A DNA stretch of 64,000 bases from Pseudomonas paracarnis (GCF_904063055.1 NZ_CAJFCN010000005.1:248001-312000); one strand, 5' to 3'; counted from the stretch's first letter, positions 19,827-31,601 are shown. Translations and numbers: made by a program. Notes: a model not told the origin generated them from the letters alone.

Positions 19827-20692
19827 TGAGCAATAAATCGCTGACCGCCCTGATTGTGGGCGTCGTCGTGGTCATCGCTGCCTGGAACTGCTTCTACATC
19901 GTCGCTCAGACCGAGCGTGCGGTGCTGCTGCAATTCGGTCGCGTGGTCCAGGCGGATGTCCAGCCGGGCCTGCATGTGAAAGTCCCCTACGTCAACCAGG
20001 TGCGCAAGTTCGACGCCCGCCTGATGACCCTGGATGCACCGACACAGCGCTTCCTGACCCTGGAAAAGAAAGCCGTGATGGTTGACGCCTACGCCAAGTG
20101 GCGCGTCAAGGATGCCGAGCGCTTCTACACCGCGACTTCCGGCCTCAAGCAGATTGCCGACGAGCGTTTGTCCCGTCGTCTGGAATCGGGGCTGCGTGAC
20201 CAGTTTGGTAAGCGCACCCTGCACGAGGTGGTATCCGGTGAGCGTGATGCGCTGATGGCTGACATCACCCGTTCGCTGAACACCATGGCGGAAAAAGAGC
20301 TGGGTATTGAAGTGGTCGACGTTCGCGTCAAGGCCATTGACCTGCCCAAGGAAGTGAACCGCAGCGTGTTCGAGCGTATGAGCACCGAGCGTGAGCGTGA
20401 AGCGCGTGAGCACCGCGCCAAGGGTAACGAGTTGGCTGAAGGTATCCGTGCCGATGCCGACCGTCAGCGTCGTGTACTGCTGGCAGAAGCCTACCGTGAG
20501 TCTGAAGAGGCGCGTGGTGATGGCGATGCTCAAGCCGCGGCGATCTATGCCAAGGCCTACGGCCAGGACCAGGAGTTCTACGCGTTCTACCGTAGCCTGC
20601 GTGCCTACCGTGAAAGCTTCGCGAACAAAACCGACGTACTGGTGCTGGACCCAAGCAGCGACTTCTTCCGCTACCTGGAAAAGTCCAAGTAA
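19826..20692 (+). CDS. hflC: FtsH protease regulator HflC
   Basis: Partner of HflK. 288 residues with an N-terminal signal anchor (LTALIVGVVVVIAAWNCFYI) and an SPFH domain followed by an Ala/Glu/Arg-rich coiled coil (EREREAREHRAKGNELAEG). It is the last gene of the nnrD-to-hflC operon; a strong terminator lies about 90 bases downstream. Confidence 0.95.
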   Translation: MSNKSLTALIVGVVVVIAAWNCFYIVAQTERAVLLQFGRVVQADVQPGLHVKVPYVNQVRKFDARLMTLDAPTQRFLTLEKKAVMVDAYAKWRVKDAERFYTATSGLKQIADERLSRRLESGLRDQFGKRTLHEVVSGERDALMADITRSLNTMAEKELGIEVVDVRVKAIDLPKEVNRSVFERMSTEREREAREHRAKGNELAEGIRADADRQRRVLLAEAYRESEEARGDGDAQAAAIYAKAYGQDQEFYAFYRSLRAYRESFANKTDVLVLDPSSDFFRYLEKSK

Positions 20693-20781
20693 CCAGCCCG
20701 TGATTCTGTAAGGCGCATTCCGTCGGGCGGCTAAAATGCCTGGCGGGGTGATCCTTTCAGAAAACGGGTGTATGATGCGGC

Positions 20782-20805
20782 AGCCGGGAAATTCCCGGCT
20801 TTTTT
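20782..20805 (+). terminator. Terminator of the hfl operon
   Basis: 9-bp perfect stem AGCCGGGAA/TTCCCGGCT with a one-base spacer, directly followed by six T residues (20800-20805). Confidence 0.85.
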
Positions 20806-20985
20806 GCGTCTGCATGTTTGATTCGGCAGGCGTGACAGGTTTTTCGAGGAAAGTGCCCGACGAGGCCGTTTGCAGGCCGTTCGTCACGTCGCTCTTGCGC
20901 GTGGTTTATGCAAGGGGCGGGTATTTTCTGCTTCACTCAAGGCTCGGCCGAGGGCTGGCCGCCCGGATCAAAGGGGAATGGCGTA

Positions 20986-22173
20986 ATGGCAACGGTAGAC
21001 CGCTGGCTGCTGCCAGATGGCATCGAAGAAGTACTGCCACCAGAAGCTGCGCGCATTGAAGTAGCGCGTCGCCAGGTGTTGGATCTGTTCCAGAGCTGGG
21101 GTTACGAGTTTGTCGTGACTCCCCATATCGAGTACCTGGAATCCCTGCTGACCGGCGCGGGCCAGGACCTGGATCTGCGCACCTTCAAGGTCATCGACCC
21201 GCAATCGGGCCGGCAAATGGGGTTCCGTGCCGACATCACGCCGCAAGTGGCGCGCATCGATGCGCACACCCTGCGGCGCGAAGGCCCGAGCCGCCTGTGC
21301 TACGCCGGTAGCGTACTGCATGCCCAGCCGCGTGCGTTGTCGTCTTCCCGTAGCCCGATCCAGTTGGGCGCCGAGTTGTACGGCGATGCCAGCCCGAGCA
21401 GCGATGTTGAAGTGATCAGCCTGATGCTGGCCATGCTGCAACTGGCGGATGTGCCGGATGTGCACATGGACCTGGGCCATGTCGGTATCTACCGTGGCTT
21501 GGCGCGCGCTGCCGGGTTGTCCGGTGAAGTGGAGCAGCAGTTGTTCGATGCCCTGCAGCGCAAGGCGATCGATGAAGTGATCGCCCTCACCGAGGGTGTG
21601 CCTGCTGAGCTGGCTGGCATGCTGCGCGCGCTGGTAGACCTGTGCGGCGGCCGTGAAGTGCTGGTGGCTGCGCGTGAGCGCCTGGCCAATGCGCCGGCAC
21701 CGGTATTGGCGGCACTGGATGATGTGCTGGCGATTGCCGAGCGCTTGTCGGCACGGTTCCCGCAGCTGCCGCTGTATTTTGATCTGGGTGAATTGCGCGG
21801 CTACCACTACCACACCGGTGTGGTGTTCGCGGTGTTCGTTCCGGGTGTTGGCCAGGCCATCGCCCAAGGTGGTCGCTATGACGATATCGGCGCCGACTTC
21901 GGTCGTGCGCGTCCGGCCACTGGTTTTTCCACCGATTTGAAAACCCTGGTGACCCTGGGGCGTGCTGAGGTCGAGCTGCCGTCTGGTGGCATCTGGATGC
22001 CCGACAGTACGGACGCAGCGCTCTGGCAGCAGGTTTGCCAGTTACGCCGTGAGGGTCAGCGTGTAGTCCAGGCCTTGCCTGGGCAGCCATTGGCCGCCGC
22101 CCGTGAAGCGGACTGCGACCGGCAATTGATTCAGCAGAACGGGCTTTGGCAAGTATCGCCACTGGCTTCTTGA
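20986..22173 (+). CDS. hisZ: ATP phosphoribosyltransferase regulatory subunit HisZ
   Basis: Histidyl-tRNA synthetase paralogue that forms the active complex with short-form HisG, the first enzyme of histidine synthesis. 395 residues starting [15 protein letters not shown], with class II synthetase-like core motifs ([20 protein letters not shown]) but no anticodon-binding domain. AAGGGGAA precedes ATG 20986. It is followed by purA across a short spacer containing a TGCCGGC/GCCGGCA hairpin (22181-22198). Confidence 0.93.
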   Translation: MATVDRWLLPDGIEEVLPPEAARIEVARRQVLDLFQSWGYEFVVTPHIEYLESLLTGAGQDLDLRTFKVIDPQSGRQMGFRADITPQVARIDAHTLRREGPSRLCYAGSVLHAQPRALSSSRSPIQLGAELYGDASPSSDVEVISLMLAMLQLADVPDVHMDLGHVGIYRGLARAAGLSGEVEQQLFDALQRKAIDEVIALTEGVPAELAGMLRALVDLCGGREVLVAARERLANAPAPVLAALDDVLAIAERLSARFPQLPLYFDLGELRGYHYHTGVVFAVFVPGVGQAIAQGGRYDDIGADFGRARPATGFSTDLKTLVTLGRAEVELPSGGIWMPDSTDAALWQQVCQLRREGQRVVQALPGQPLAAAREADCDRQLIQQNGLWQVSPLAS

Positions 22174-23517
<1,344 letters not shown>

Positions 23518-23538
23518 TAAGCTGTTGATGTAAAAAGC

Positions 23539-23562
23539 AAAGGGCTCCTTCGGGAGCCCTTT
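23539..23562 (+). terminator. Terminator of purA
   Basis: 10-bp perfect stem AAAGGGCTCC/GGAGCCCTTT closed by a TTCG tetraloop, followed by a T-rich stretch. Confidence 0.88.
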
Positions 23563-23656
23563 GTCGTTTCTGCCTGGCAAACGGCACGACCCTTGCTGTG
23601 TTTCCCTCTTTCGAGGTGCTATCAAATTAGTGGCACCCGTGGTGGAGGGATTTCCA

Positions 23657-25591
23657 GTGTCTGCCGTTCTCTCGTTGTTACAAAGCCGTCTGTTGCGGCC
23701 GGTGTTCGTTACCCTTGGTATCGCTCTTTTGGTGCAAGTGCTGGTGGCCGTCGCGCTGACGCGGAGCACGGTGACGGCGCTGGAAGCCGATTTGGGCAAT
23801 CGTCTGGGCATAGATAGCCAGAAGTTGTCTGGCGAACTGGCCCAGGCTGGCAAGGAAGTCACGTCCAGCCTGGACAGCCTCTCCGCCAGCACGCGCCAGC
23901 GCCTCACAGCCGGGCTTTCCACGCGCTTGCAGGAAGAGCAAAAGCAGTTGCGTGCGACGCTGGAAAAAGACCTGCAGGACTCCGCCAATGACATGGCGCA
24001 ACTGCTGGCCTCGGTTGCGCCCCGTGCCATGTGGGACAGTGACGTGCCGACCCTTTCTGAGTTTGCCCGCCGGGCCCAGCGCAACCCCAATGTGCTGTTT
24101 GTGGTGTATGACGACGCCGCAGGCGAGCACCTGACCCGATACCTGAACCGCGAAAACCCGATCAACCAGGCCCTGCTGGCAAAGGGCGCAGGGGAGCGTG
24201 CCCTGGACAAGGTGCTGGACGCGGCCAAGACAGACCCCTCCGTGTATTACGTCGAAGCCTCCATCAGCCCCAACGGCGTGGAAATCGGCAAGGTGCGCAT
24301 GGGCGTGTCGACCGCGACGGTTGAAGCCGACCTGCAAGCCTTGGATAAGCGCTTTGCCGCGCTGATCGCCAGCGGTGATCAGCTGGTGGGTGACAGCCTC
24401 AAGGGAGCCGCCGCTGACAGCGCCAACGCCATGGGCGCCCGGCTGCAATCGGCGCAAGCCACTGCCACGCAAATGACGGCCAACACGGCCGCCGCTGTGC
24501 AAGACGCGGCGGGCACCCTGCGCTGGCGTATCGGCATGGGTCTGGCGCTGGTGGGGCTTGGGGTCTTGCTGCTGATCGCTATTGTGCTGGGCCGGCGCGT
24601 GGTCAATCGTCTGAAGCTGCTGATTGCCGCGATGGATGACCTGGCGGCCGGCGAAGGCGACCTCACCAAGCGCGTGCAGATCAACAGCAAGGATGAAATC
24701 GGTGATATGGCCTCGGCGGTCAATCGCTTTGTGGATAAGTTGCAGCCCATCGTGCGGGAGGCAGGCGACGTGGCCCAGCGTACTGGCGTGGAAATCGGCG
24801 CCATGACGTTGCGCAATGCTGGCGCCGATGCGGCGGCGGGCTTGCAGCGTGATGAAGTGGCCGAGAGTTTGCGCGCTTTGTCGCAAATGGCCGATGAGGC
24901 CCAGGCCGAAAGCCACGCCATGCAGGCGGCCCTGCAGCAGGTGGTGGATATTCGCCAGGCCACGGATGAAAACTCACGGACCTCGGCCGAAGTTGGCAGC
25001 TTGATCGAGGCGTTGGCGGGGCAGGTGCAGGCCGGTTCCCAGGTGATCGAACGGCTGGCGCAGCAAAGCGAACAAATTGAAGTGGTGTTGACCGTGATTC
25101 ACGGTATCGCCGAGCAAACCAACCTGCTCGCTCTCAACGCGGCCATCGAAGCGGCACGGGCTGGCGAGACTGGGCGCGGCTTTGCGGTGGTGGCCGATGA
25201 AGTGCGTGCGCTGGCCAGCAAGACTCAAAGCTCCACTGGCGATATCCAGGCGCATATTGTTGCGTTGCAGCAGGGCGCGCGTGAGGCCGTAGAAACCATC
25301 GGCAAGGCGGGGCGCCAGGCCAGTGAGGGCTTGCTGGTGCTGCGCGATAGCGTGCGCTTGCAGCAGACGGTGCAGGCTTCTGTGGAGCAGGTGCATGCGG
25401 CGATTGGCCTGGCGACGCGCGCGGCCGAGCATCAAGCCCAGGGCGCGCATGCGGTGCGTGGGCGCGTCGAGGTGATTCATGCCCAGGCCGAGCGTGCGGC
25501 GCAAGCGGTGGTGGAGACGACGGCCAGTGGCAAGGTGTTGGATGGGTTGGCGGCGCAGTTGAAGGCGAGTTTGGGGCAGTTCAGGGCGTGA
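23657..25591 (+). CDS. Methyl-accepting chemotaxis protein
   Basis: Transmembrane chemoreceptor of 644 residues. The first membrane helix is at about 11-32, a large periplasmic helical sensor region spans about 33-285, the second helix ([20 protein letters not shown]) is at about 289-310, then HAMP (about 311-365) and a cytoplasmic signalling hairpin with the conserved tip [19 protein letters not shown] near residue 485. GTG 23657 is chosen because GGTGGAGG lies upstream and the protein then begins just before the first helix. The ligand cannot be told from sequence. Confidence 0.92.
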   Translation: MSAVLSLLQSRLLRPVFVTLGIALLVQVLVAVALTRSTVTALEADLGNRLGIDSQKLSGELAQAGKEVTSSLDSLSASTRQRLTAGLSTRLQEEQKQLRATLEKDLQDSANDMAQLLASVAPRAMWDSDVPTLSEFARRAQRNPNVLFVVYDDAAGEHLTRYLNRENPINQALLAKGAGERALDKVLDAAKTDPSVYYVEASISPNGVEIGKVRMGVSTATVEADLQALDKRFAALIASGDQLVGDSLKGAAADSANAMGARLQSAQATATQMTANTAAAVQDAAGTLRWRIGMGLALVGLGVLLLIAIVLGRRVVNRLKLLIAAMDDLAAGEGDLTKRVQINSKDEIGDMASAVNRFVDKLQPIVREAGDVAQRTGVEIGAMTLRNAGADAAAGLQRDEVAESLRALSQMADEAQAESHAMQAALQQVVDIRQATDENSRTSAEVGSLIEALAGQVQAGSQVIERLAQQSEQIEVVLTVIHGIAEQTNLLALNAAIEAARAGETGRGFAVVADEVRALASKTQSSTGDIQAHIVALQQGAREAVETIGKAGRQASEGLLVLRDSVRLQQTVQASVEQVHAAIGLATRAAEHQAQGAHAVRGRVEVIHAQAERAAQAVVETTASGKVLDGLAAQLKASLGQFRA

Positions 25592-25609
25592 GGTTGTCTG
25601 GACTGGCCT

Positions 25610-25692
25610 CATCGCAGGCAAGCCAGCTCCCACATTCAACTGCATTCCAAAGTTGGAACTCGGTCACTGTGGGGGCTGGCTTGCCTGCGATA
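25610..25692. repeat. REPIN-type palindrome
   Basis: Arms CATCGCAGGCAAGCCAGCTC and a slightly degenerate GGGGGCTGGCTTGCCTGCGA. It lies in the convergent MCP/fbpB spacer. The right arm carries one substitution relative to the common form. Confidence 0.88.
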
Positions 25693-25698
25693 GCTGTT

Positions 25699-27252
25699 TC
25701 AGCGACTCAGATACATCCGAGTCGTGAGCAGATACACCGGCAACCCCGACACCACTATCAACAACGCCGCATACGGCGCCGCCGCCGCAAATTCCACATT
25801 CGAGGTATGTGCCCAGACGGCCGTCGCCAAGGTATTCAACCCGGTCGGGCTGAGCAGCAACGTCGCCGTCAATTCCTTCATCGCATCCAGGAACACCAAG
25901 GCAAACGCCGCCCCCAGCGCCGGAAAGATGATTGGCAACGTCACCCGGCAAAACGCACTGAAGGACGATGCGCCTAACGTGCGCGCAGCCTCTTCCAGCT
26001 GTGGCGCCGCCTTGTTCAGTGCTGTACGAATCGGCGCCTGTGCCAACGGCAAAAACAGCAGCGCATAAGCAATCAGCAATAACGCAGAGGTCTGGTACAG
26101 CGCGGGCATGTAATGCAGGGCGAAATACACCAGGGTCAGCGCAATCACCAGGCCGGGCAGGGCATGCAGTAGATACGGCAAGCGTTCGGCCCAGATTGCC
26201 AACTGTCCTTTGTAGCGCACCACCAGCAGCCCAACCGGCACTGCCAGTACCAGGCACAGTGCGGCGCCGCCCAGGGAGAGCGCCAGGGATGACAGCAGCG
26301 CCTCGCTGATCTCGGCCATCGGAAACGCCGCTGACGAACCGACGGCCAACCAATAGCCGAGCATGCCCAGCGGGATGCCGCTGCCGATGATCGCCAATGC
26401 CAGGCAATACACCTGGCCCAATGGCGCCCACTTGCCGAGTCGAACCTGCTCGGCGTGCCGCGCCGCGCCCTGGCCGATGCGCACATGCCGGCCTTTGCCG
26501 CGTGCGCGCAGCTCCAGCCACAGCAGGGTCAGGCACATCACCAGCAGCACTGCCGAAAGCATTGCCGCATTGGCATTGCTGAATTCCAGTTCGAACTGCT
26601 GGTAGATCGCGGTGGTGAAGGTCTGCAACCCGATAATCGACAGCGCGCCGAATTCCACCAGCATGTGCAGTGCGATCAATAGTGAGCCGGCCAGCAGCGA
26701 TGGCCACAGCAGCGGGAGTGTGATGCGAAAGAACACGCCCCAGCGGTTGAGCCCCAGCGTGCGGGCCGATTCTTCCAGGGAGGGGTCTAGATTGCGCAGT
26801 GTTGCCGCCACCGGCAAAAACACCAGCGGGTATTTGGACAGGCTCATCACCAGGATCGCGCCACCGAGCCCCTCGAACTGAGCGCTCAGCGACACCCAGG
26901 TAAAGCTGCTGACAAACGCCGGCACCGCAAACGGCAGGCACAGGATCACGCCCCAGATGCGCCGTCCTGGCAGGTTGCTGCGTTCCAGTAGCCAGGCCAG
27001 GGACAGGCCGATCACGCCGCAGGTCAGGGTCACGCCGACCATCAATGCCAGCGTGTTGCGCAGCAGCCCGAACACATAAGGTCGCCACAGTAGATGCACC
27101 GCCTCCGTCCAGCCCGCCTGCCAGGCTTTGAGCCCGACATAGGCGAGCGGCAACAGGCTCAGGCCAACCAGCAATAACACAGGCAGCAGCAGCCAGATTG
27201 ATGGGCGTTTGCGACGGGGGGTGAACCCCGTGACGGAAAGCGATGGGTTCAT
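25699..27252 (-). CDS. Iron(III)-type ABC transporter permease (FbpB-like)
   Basis: Inner-membrane permease of 517 residues with about 12 hydrophobic helices in two fused halves, each with an EAA-type loop (EESARTLGLNRWGVFFRITL and EEAARTLGASSFSAFCRVTL). This fused architecture is typical of FbpB/SfuB permeases for ferric iron. It overlaps the stop of the binding-protein gene by one base (TGATG). No ATPase gene is adjacent. Confidence 0.9.
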   Translation of the reverse strand: MNPSLSVTGFTPRRKRPSIWLLLPVLLLVGLSLLPLAYVGLKAWQAGWTEAVHLLWRPYVFGLLRNTLALMVGVTLTCGVIGLSLAWLLERSNLPGRRIWGVILCLPFAVPAFVSSFTWVSLSAQFEGLGGAILVMSLSKYPLVFLPVAATLRNLDPSLEESARTLGLNRWGVFFRITLPLLWPSLLAGSLLIALHMLVEFGALSIIGLQTFTTAIYQQFELEFSNANAAMLSAVLLVMCLTLLWLELRARGKGRHVRIGQGAARHAEQVRLGKWAPLGQVYCLALAIIGSGIPLGMLGYWLAVGSSAAFPMAEISEALLSSLALSLGGAALCLVLAVPVGLLVVRYKGQLAIWAERLPYLLHALPGLVIALTLVYFALHYMPALYQTSALLLIAYALLFLPLAQAPIRTALNKAAPQLEEAARTLGASSFSAFCRVTLPIIFPALGAAFALVFLDAMKELTATLLLSPTGLNTLATAVWAHTSNVEFAAAAPYAALLIVVSGLPVYLLTTRMYLSR

Positions 27253-28277
27253 CAGTTCAGGCCAACGTCACGTTCCAGCTCCAGGGCTTCTTCGGCGTTA
27301 CCCAGGTCTGCGGGGGTGACCTTTGGTGGCTGCAGCTCGCTAAATGGCTTGAGGCCGCGGTTCGATTCCATGCCCTTGCGCAGCGGGTACTCGGCCGACG
27401 TGTTGGTGATCACGCGCTGGCCCTCTTCGCTGGCCATGAATGCCAGCAATTGCTGAGCTTCTTTGGGATGCTTGCTGGATTTGAGTGCGGCAGCGGAGGA
27501 CACGGTGATCAGGCCGCCAGCATCACCATCGGTGAAGTAATGCAGCTGGGAGTCCAGGTTGGTTTTTTCCTTTTTCAGGGCGAACCAGTAGTAGTTGTTT
27601 ACCAGCACGGTAGCCACTTCGCCGTTTTCCACGGCCTTGAGGGCGACCATATTGTTGCTGTACACCTTGCCGAAGGCGCGCAGGCCGGTCAGCCATTCTT
27701 CCGCGGCTTCGCGACCGTGCAGCTTGATGATTGCCACGGCTTGTTCCTGGAACGCGCCGCTGGTGGGCACGAAACCGACCTTGCCTTGCCATTCGGGGCC
27801 GGCGAAATCCAGTACCGACTTGGGCAAGTCTTTTTCCGCAATCAATTTGGGGTTGAAGGCTACGACGCGGGTGCGTGCGGTCACGCCCATCCAGTCGCCG
27901 TTTTTACCCACGTAATCCTTGGGCAGCACATTGAGGGTGCTGGCATCGATTTTTGCCAACAGGCCTTGCTCGCCGAGTTTGTTCAGGGGCGGTGATTCTT
28001 CGGTGTAGATGACGTCGGCAGGGGAGCGCTCACCTTCTTCGACGACTTGGCTGGCCAACTGGTTGCTGCTGCCTTTGCGCACGTTGACGTGGATGCCGGT
28101 CTTGGCTTCGAAGGCCTTGGCGAGTTCATCGCCGACTTCTTTGTGTTGGCCGTTGTATAAGGTCAGGGAGACCTTGTCGGCAGAATGGGCGGCGGGCGAG
28201 AGCAGGGTCAGGCTGAGTAGGGTGAGGGTCAGGCCGCGCAGAAGGGATGTCTTGAGTCGGTTGTCGCGGATCATCAT
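27252..28277 (-). CDS. Iron(III)-type ABC transporter substrate-binding protein (FbpA-like)
   Basis: Periplasmic binding protein of 341 residues with a signal peptide (about 1-32, ending AAHSA). The mature part begins DKVSLTLYNGQHKEVG as in FbpA/ferric-binding proteins. The paired tyrosines in VNNYYWF correspond to the Fe(III)-ligand tyrosines of the family. GAGGAAC precedes ATG 28277. The upstream region has GATAAA-like hexamers (about 28318-28330) but no convincing Fur box. Confidence 0.9.
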   Translation of the reverse strand: MMIRDNRLKTSLLRGLTLTLLSLTLLSPAAHSADKVSLTLYNGQHKEVGDELAKAFEAKTGIHVNVRKGSSNQLASQVVEEGERSPADVIYTEESPPLNKLGEQGLLAKIDASTLNVLPKDYVGKNGDWMGVTARTRVVAFNPKLIAEKDLPKSVLDFAGPEWQGKVGFVPTSGAFQEQAVAIIKLHGREAAEEWLTGLRAFGKVYSNNMVALKAVENGEVATVLVNNYYWFALKKEKTNLDSQLHYFTDGDAGGLITVSSAAALKSSKHPKEAQQLLAFMASEEGQRVITNTSAEYPLRKGMESNRGLKPFSELQPPKVTPADLGNAEEALELERDVGLN

Positions 28278-28392
28278 CCGAAGTGTTCCTCGCTTATATG
28301 CAACAAATCATTGCAAGGATAAACGATAAATCTTCTCAAGTGCGGATGAGGGGGAAATCACTGGGGAAGTTTTCAAACCCCGGAAACGAAAA

Positions 28393-28410
28393 AACCCGCT
28401 TTCGCGGGTT
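28393..28410 (-). terminator. Terminator after tRNA-Leu copy 1
   Basis: 7-bp stem AACCCGC/GCGGGTT with a 4-base loop, followed on the minus strand by a T run. It is identical to the copy at 28634-28651. Confidence 0.85.
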
Positions 28411-28421
28411 TGATCTGAATT

Positions 28422-28508
28422 TGGTGCCCAGGAGAAGACTCGAACTTCCACGACCTTGCGATCACCAGCACCTGAAGCTGGCGTGTCTACCAATTTCACC
28501 ACCTGGGC
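28422..28508 (-). tRNA. tRNA-Leu (CAG), copy 1
   Basis: 87-nt cloverleaf with encoded CCA. Acceptor stem GCCCAGG/CCTGGGC, D-arm region GTGGTGAAATTGGTAGACAC, anticodon stem CCAGC/GCTGG with loop TTCAGGT (anticodon CAG, 28474-28472), a long variable arm as expected for tRNA-Leu, and T-arm GTTCGAGTC. Reads CUG, the dominant Leu codon in this GC-rich genome. Confidence 0.96.
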
Positions 28509-28633
28509 ATTATCTAACAACGTTGCCGCTGTTGATGGGGCGAACTATACGGCGGGGTTTTTAATCTGTAAACCCCTGATTCGAAAAATATAAATCAATT
28601 TTTCCGTTAAAAATCAAAGGTCTGAAACGAAAA

Positions 28634-28651
28634 AACCCGCTTTCGCGGGTT
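28634..28651 (-). terminator. Terminator after tRNA-Leu copy 2
   Basis: Same AACCCGC/GCGGGTT stem-loop and minus-strand T run as at 28393-28410, so each tRNA copy carries its own terminator. Confidence 0.85.
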
Positions 28652-28662
28652 TGATCTGAATT

Positions 28663-28749
28663 TGGTGCCCAGGAGAAGACTCGAACTTCCACGACCTTGC
28701 GATCACCAGCACCTGAAGCTGGCGTGTCTACCAATTTCACCACCTGGGC
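28663..28749 (-). tRNA. tRNA-Leu (CAG), copy 2
   Basis: 87 nt, apparently identical to copy 1 (anticodon CAG at 28715-28713). The duplicated unit covers tRNA plus terminator, at a period of 241 bp; the flanks beyond it diverge. Confidence 0.96.
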
Positions 28750-28973
28750 AGCATCAACAACGTTGCCGTCGTCGATGGCGCGCACTATACGGAGCGATAT
28801 TTGAGCTGTAAACCCCTGCCATGAAAAAAGCCTGGAAAATTTCACCAGCGGTCGTGCAAGGTGCGTGGCGGGGGTCGTAAAGGTCTTTTAAACGCTTGTT
28901 GATACCTGAAATTTCCCGTTTCAATACGCGTATGCCAAACTAACCCACATATAGACAAGGTGAAAACTCTCTA

Positions 28974-31601
28974 ATGGCCGATTGGCAGTCCCTCGATCCC
29001 GAGGCCGCTCGTGAAGCGGAAAAATATGAAAACCCTATTCCTAGCCGCGAACTGATCCTGGCGCACCTCGCCGATCGTGGTTCGCCTGCTAGCCGCGAGC
29101 AGTTGGTCGAAGAATTCGGTCTGACCACCGAAGACCAGCTCGAAGCCCTGCGCCGCCGTTTGCGTGCGATGGAGCGCGATGCTCAATTGATCTACACCCG
29201 TCGTGGCACTTACGCGCCGGTCGACAAGCTGGACCTGATCCTGGGTCGCATTGCCGGCCACCGTGACGGCTTCGGCTTCCTGATCCCGGACGATGGCAGC
29301 GACGACCTGTTCATGAGCCCGGCGCAAATGCGTCTGGTGTTCGATGGCGACCGTGCCCTGGCGCGGGTTTCTGGCCTCGACCGCCGTGGTCGTCGTGAAG
29401 GCGTGATCGTCGAAGTGGTGTCCCGTGCCCACGAATCTATCGTCGGCCGTTACTTTGAAGAAGGCGGCATCGGCTTCGTTGTGCCGGATAACCCCAAGGT
29501 CCAGCAGGAAGTGCTGATCACCCCGGGCCGCAATGGCGCCGCCAAGGTCGGCCAGTTCGTCGAGGTGAAAATCACCCACTGGCCTACTGCGCGCTTCCAG
29601 CCCCAGGGCGATATCGTGGAGGTGGTCGGCAACTATATGGCGCCGGGCATGGAAATCGACGTTGCCTTGCGCACCTACGATATTCCTCACGTCTGGCCTG
29701 ATGCCGTGCTCAAGGAAGCCGCCAAGCTCAAGCCGGAAGTCGAAGAGAAAGACAAAGAAAAACGTATCGACCTGCGCCATCTGCCGTTCGTCACTATTGA
29801 CGGCGAAGATGCCCGCGACTTCGACGATGCGGTCTACTGCGAAGCCAAGCCTGGCAAGCTGCGCCTGTTCTCCGGCGGTTGGAAGTTGTACGTCGCGATT
29901 GCCGACGTCTCCAGTTACGTGAAGATCGGTTCGGCCCTGGATAACGAGGCTCAGGTGCGCGGCAACTCCGTGTACTTCCCAGAGCGCGTGATTCCGATGC
30001 TGCCTGAGCAGCTGTCCAACGGCCTGTGCTCCCTGAACCCGAAAGTCGACCGTTTGGCCATGGTGTGCGAGATGACCATCTCCAAAACCGGCGAAATGAC
30101 CGACTACCAGTTCTACGAAGCGGTGATCCACTCCCAGGCGCGTCTGACCTACAACAAGGTCAGCACCATCCTGGAAACGCCGAAGACCAGCGAAGCCAAG
30201 GCTCTGCGTACCGAGTACGCTGGCGTGGTGCCGCACCTCAAGCAGCTGTACTCGCTGTACAAGGTGTTGCTGGGTGCCCGTCATACCCGTGGCGCGATCG
30301 ATTTCGAAACCCAGGAAACCCGGATTGTCTTCGGCTCCGAGCGCAAGATTGCGGCGATCACCCCGACCACCCGTAACGACGCGCACAAGCTGATCGAGGA
30401 GTGCATGCTGGCGGCCAACGTGGCCACTGCCGAGTTCCTCAAGAAGCACGAAATTCCTGCGTTGTACCGTGTGCACGACGGCCCGCCGCCGGAGCGCCTG
30501 GAAAAACTTCGCGCCTTCCTCGGCGAACTCGGCCTGTCCCTGCACAAAGGCAAGGATGGTCCTACGCCTAAGGATTACCAGGCCCTGCTGGCCAGCATCA
30601 AGGACCGTCCGGATTACCACGTGATCCAGACCGTGATGCTGCGATCCCTGAGCCAGGCGGTGTACAGCGCCGATAACCAGGGCCACTTCGGCCTGAATTA
30701 CGAGGCGTACACCCACTTCACTTCGCCGATTCGCCGCTACCCGGACTTGCTCACGCACCGGGCGATCCGCAGCGTGATCCATTCCAAGCAGAACACCCCG
30801 CACGTCAAGCGCGCCGGTGCCATGACCATTCCGAAAGCACGGATCTACCCGTACGACGAAGCGGCCCTGGAACAACTGGGCGAGCAGTGCTCCATGAGCG
30901 AACGCCGCGCCGACGAAGCCACCCGCGACGTGGTGAACTGGCTCAAATGCGAGTTTATGAAGGATCGCGTGGGCGAGTCGTTCCCTGGTGTCATCACCGC
31001 CGTGACCGGCTTTGGCCTGTTCGTCGAGCTGACCGACATCTACGTCGAGGGCCTGGTGCACGTCACCGCCTTGCCGGGTGATTACTACCACTTCGATCCT
31101 GTGCATCACCGCCTGGCGGGCGAGCGCACCGGTCGCAGCTTCCGTCTGGGCGATACCGTTGAAGTGCAGGTCATGCGTGTCGACCTCGACGAGCGCAAGA
31201 TCGACTTCGGCATGCCTGACAAGCCGGCAGAGCCTGCGGGTCGTAAAAAACGTGGTGAAACCACAGCGCCTGCGTCCAAAGGCAAAGCGACCACTGCAAA
31301 AACCACGGCCGAGCCTGCACCTGCCAAGGCCGGTCGTCGTTCTTCCGCCAAGGACAAGGCCCCTGAAGCCTACCGCCCAAGCGACGCTGCGGCGAAAAAC
31401 GCCGAGCTGCGCAAGAGCCGCGAGTTGAAGCAGCAGTTGCTCAACGAAGCCAAAAGCGGTGGTAAAGCGGCGTCTGGGGGAAAGTCTCACGGGGCGGAAA
31501 AGCCGTCGAGCAAGCCAAGTAAACACCGTAAAGGCCCGCCAAAAGCGGGTTCGGCTCCCGCAAAAAGCGGCGGGTCGCGCAAACCTAAGGCCAAGTCATG
31601 A
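28974..31601 (+). CDS. rnr: Ribonuclease R
   Basis: Processive 3'-5' exoribonuclease that degrades structured RNA. 875 residues: N-terminal winged-helix and cold-shock domains, an RNB catalytic domain with DGEDARDFDDAV (about residues 278-289), an S1 domain (FPGVITAVTGFGLFVELTD), and a long Lys/Ala/Ser-rich basic tail. Its stop overlaps rlmB by ATGA, giving a two-gene operon. Confidence 0.96.
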   Translation: MADWQSLDPEAAREAEKYENPIPSRELILAHLADRGSPASREQLVEEFGLTTEDQLEALRRRLRAMERDAQLIYTRRGTYAPVDKLDLILGRIAGHRDGFGFLIPDDGSDDLFMSPAQMRLVFDGDRALARVSGLDRRGRREGVIVEVVSRAHESIVGRYFEEGGIGFVVPDNPKVQQEVLITPGRNGAAKVGQFVEVKITHWPTARFQPQGDIVEVVGNYMAPGMEIDVALRTYDIPHVWPDAVLKEAAKLKPEVEEKDKEKRIDLRHLPFVTIDGEDARDFDDAVYCEAKPGKLRLFSGGWKLYVAIADVSSYVKIGSALDNEAQVRGNSVYFPERVIPMLPEQLSNGLCSLNPKVDRLAMVCEMTISKTGEMTDYQFYEAVIHSQARLTYNKVSTILETPKTSEAKALRTEYAGVVPHLKQLYSLYKVLLGARHTRGAIDFETQETRIVFGSERKIAAITPTTRNDAHKLIEECMLAANVATAEFLKKHEIPALYRVHDGPPPERLEKLRAFLGELGLSLHKGKDGPTPKDYQALLASIKDRPDYHVIQTVMLRSLSQAVYSADNQGHFGLNYEAYTHFTSPIRRYPDLLTHRAIRSVIHSKQNTPHVKRAGAMTIPKARIYPYDEAALEQLGEQCSMSERRADEATRDVVNWLKCEFMKDRVGESFPGVITAVTGFGLFVELTDIYVEGLVHVTALPGDYYHFDPVHHRLAGERTGRSFRLGDTVEVQVMRVDLDERKIDFGMPDKPAEPAGRKKRGETTAPASKGKATTAKTTAEPAPAKAGRRSSAKDKAPEAYRPSDAAAKNAELRKSRELKQQLLNEAKSGGKAASGGKSHGAEKPSSKPSKHRKGPPKAGSAPAKSGGSRKPKAKS

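Noticed and set aside
28310..28335. GATAAA-like hexamers upstream of the FbpA-like gene as a Fur box.
   Set aside because: Only two loosely matching hexamers with wrong spacing; not enough to call a Fur site.
28971..31526. An 851-codon open frame antisense to rnr, and similar long antisense frames over serB, motAB, purA/MCP and the ygiQ-like gene.
   Set aside because: They mirror the codon bias of high-GC genes on the other strand. Their translations are rich in His, Gln, Arg and Val, show no recognisable domain, and lack ribosome-binding sites.
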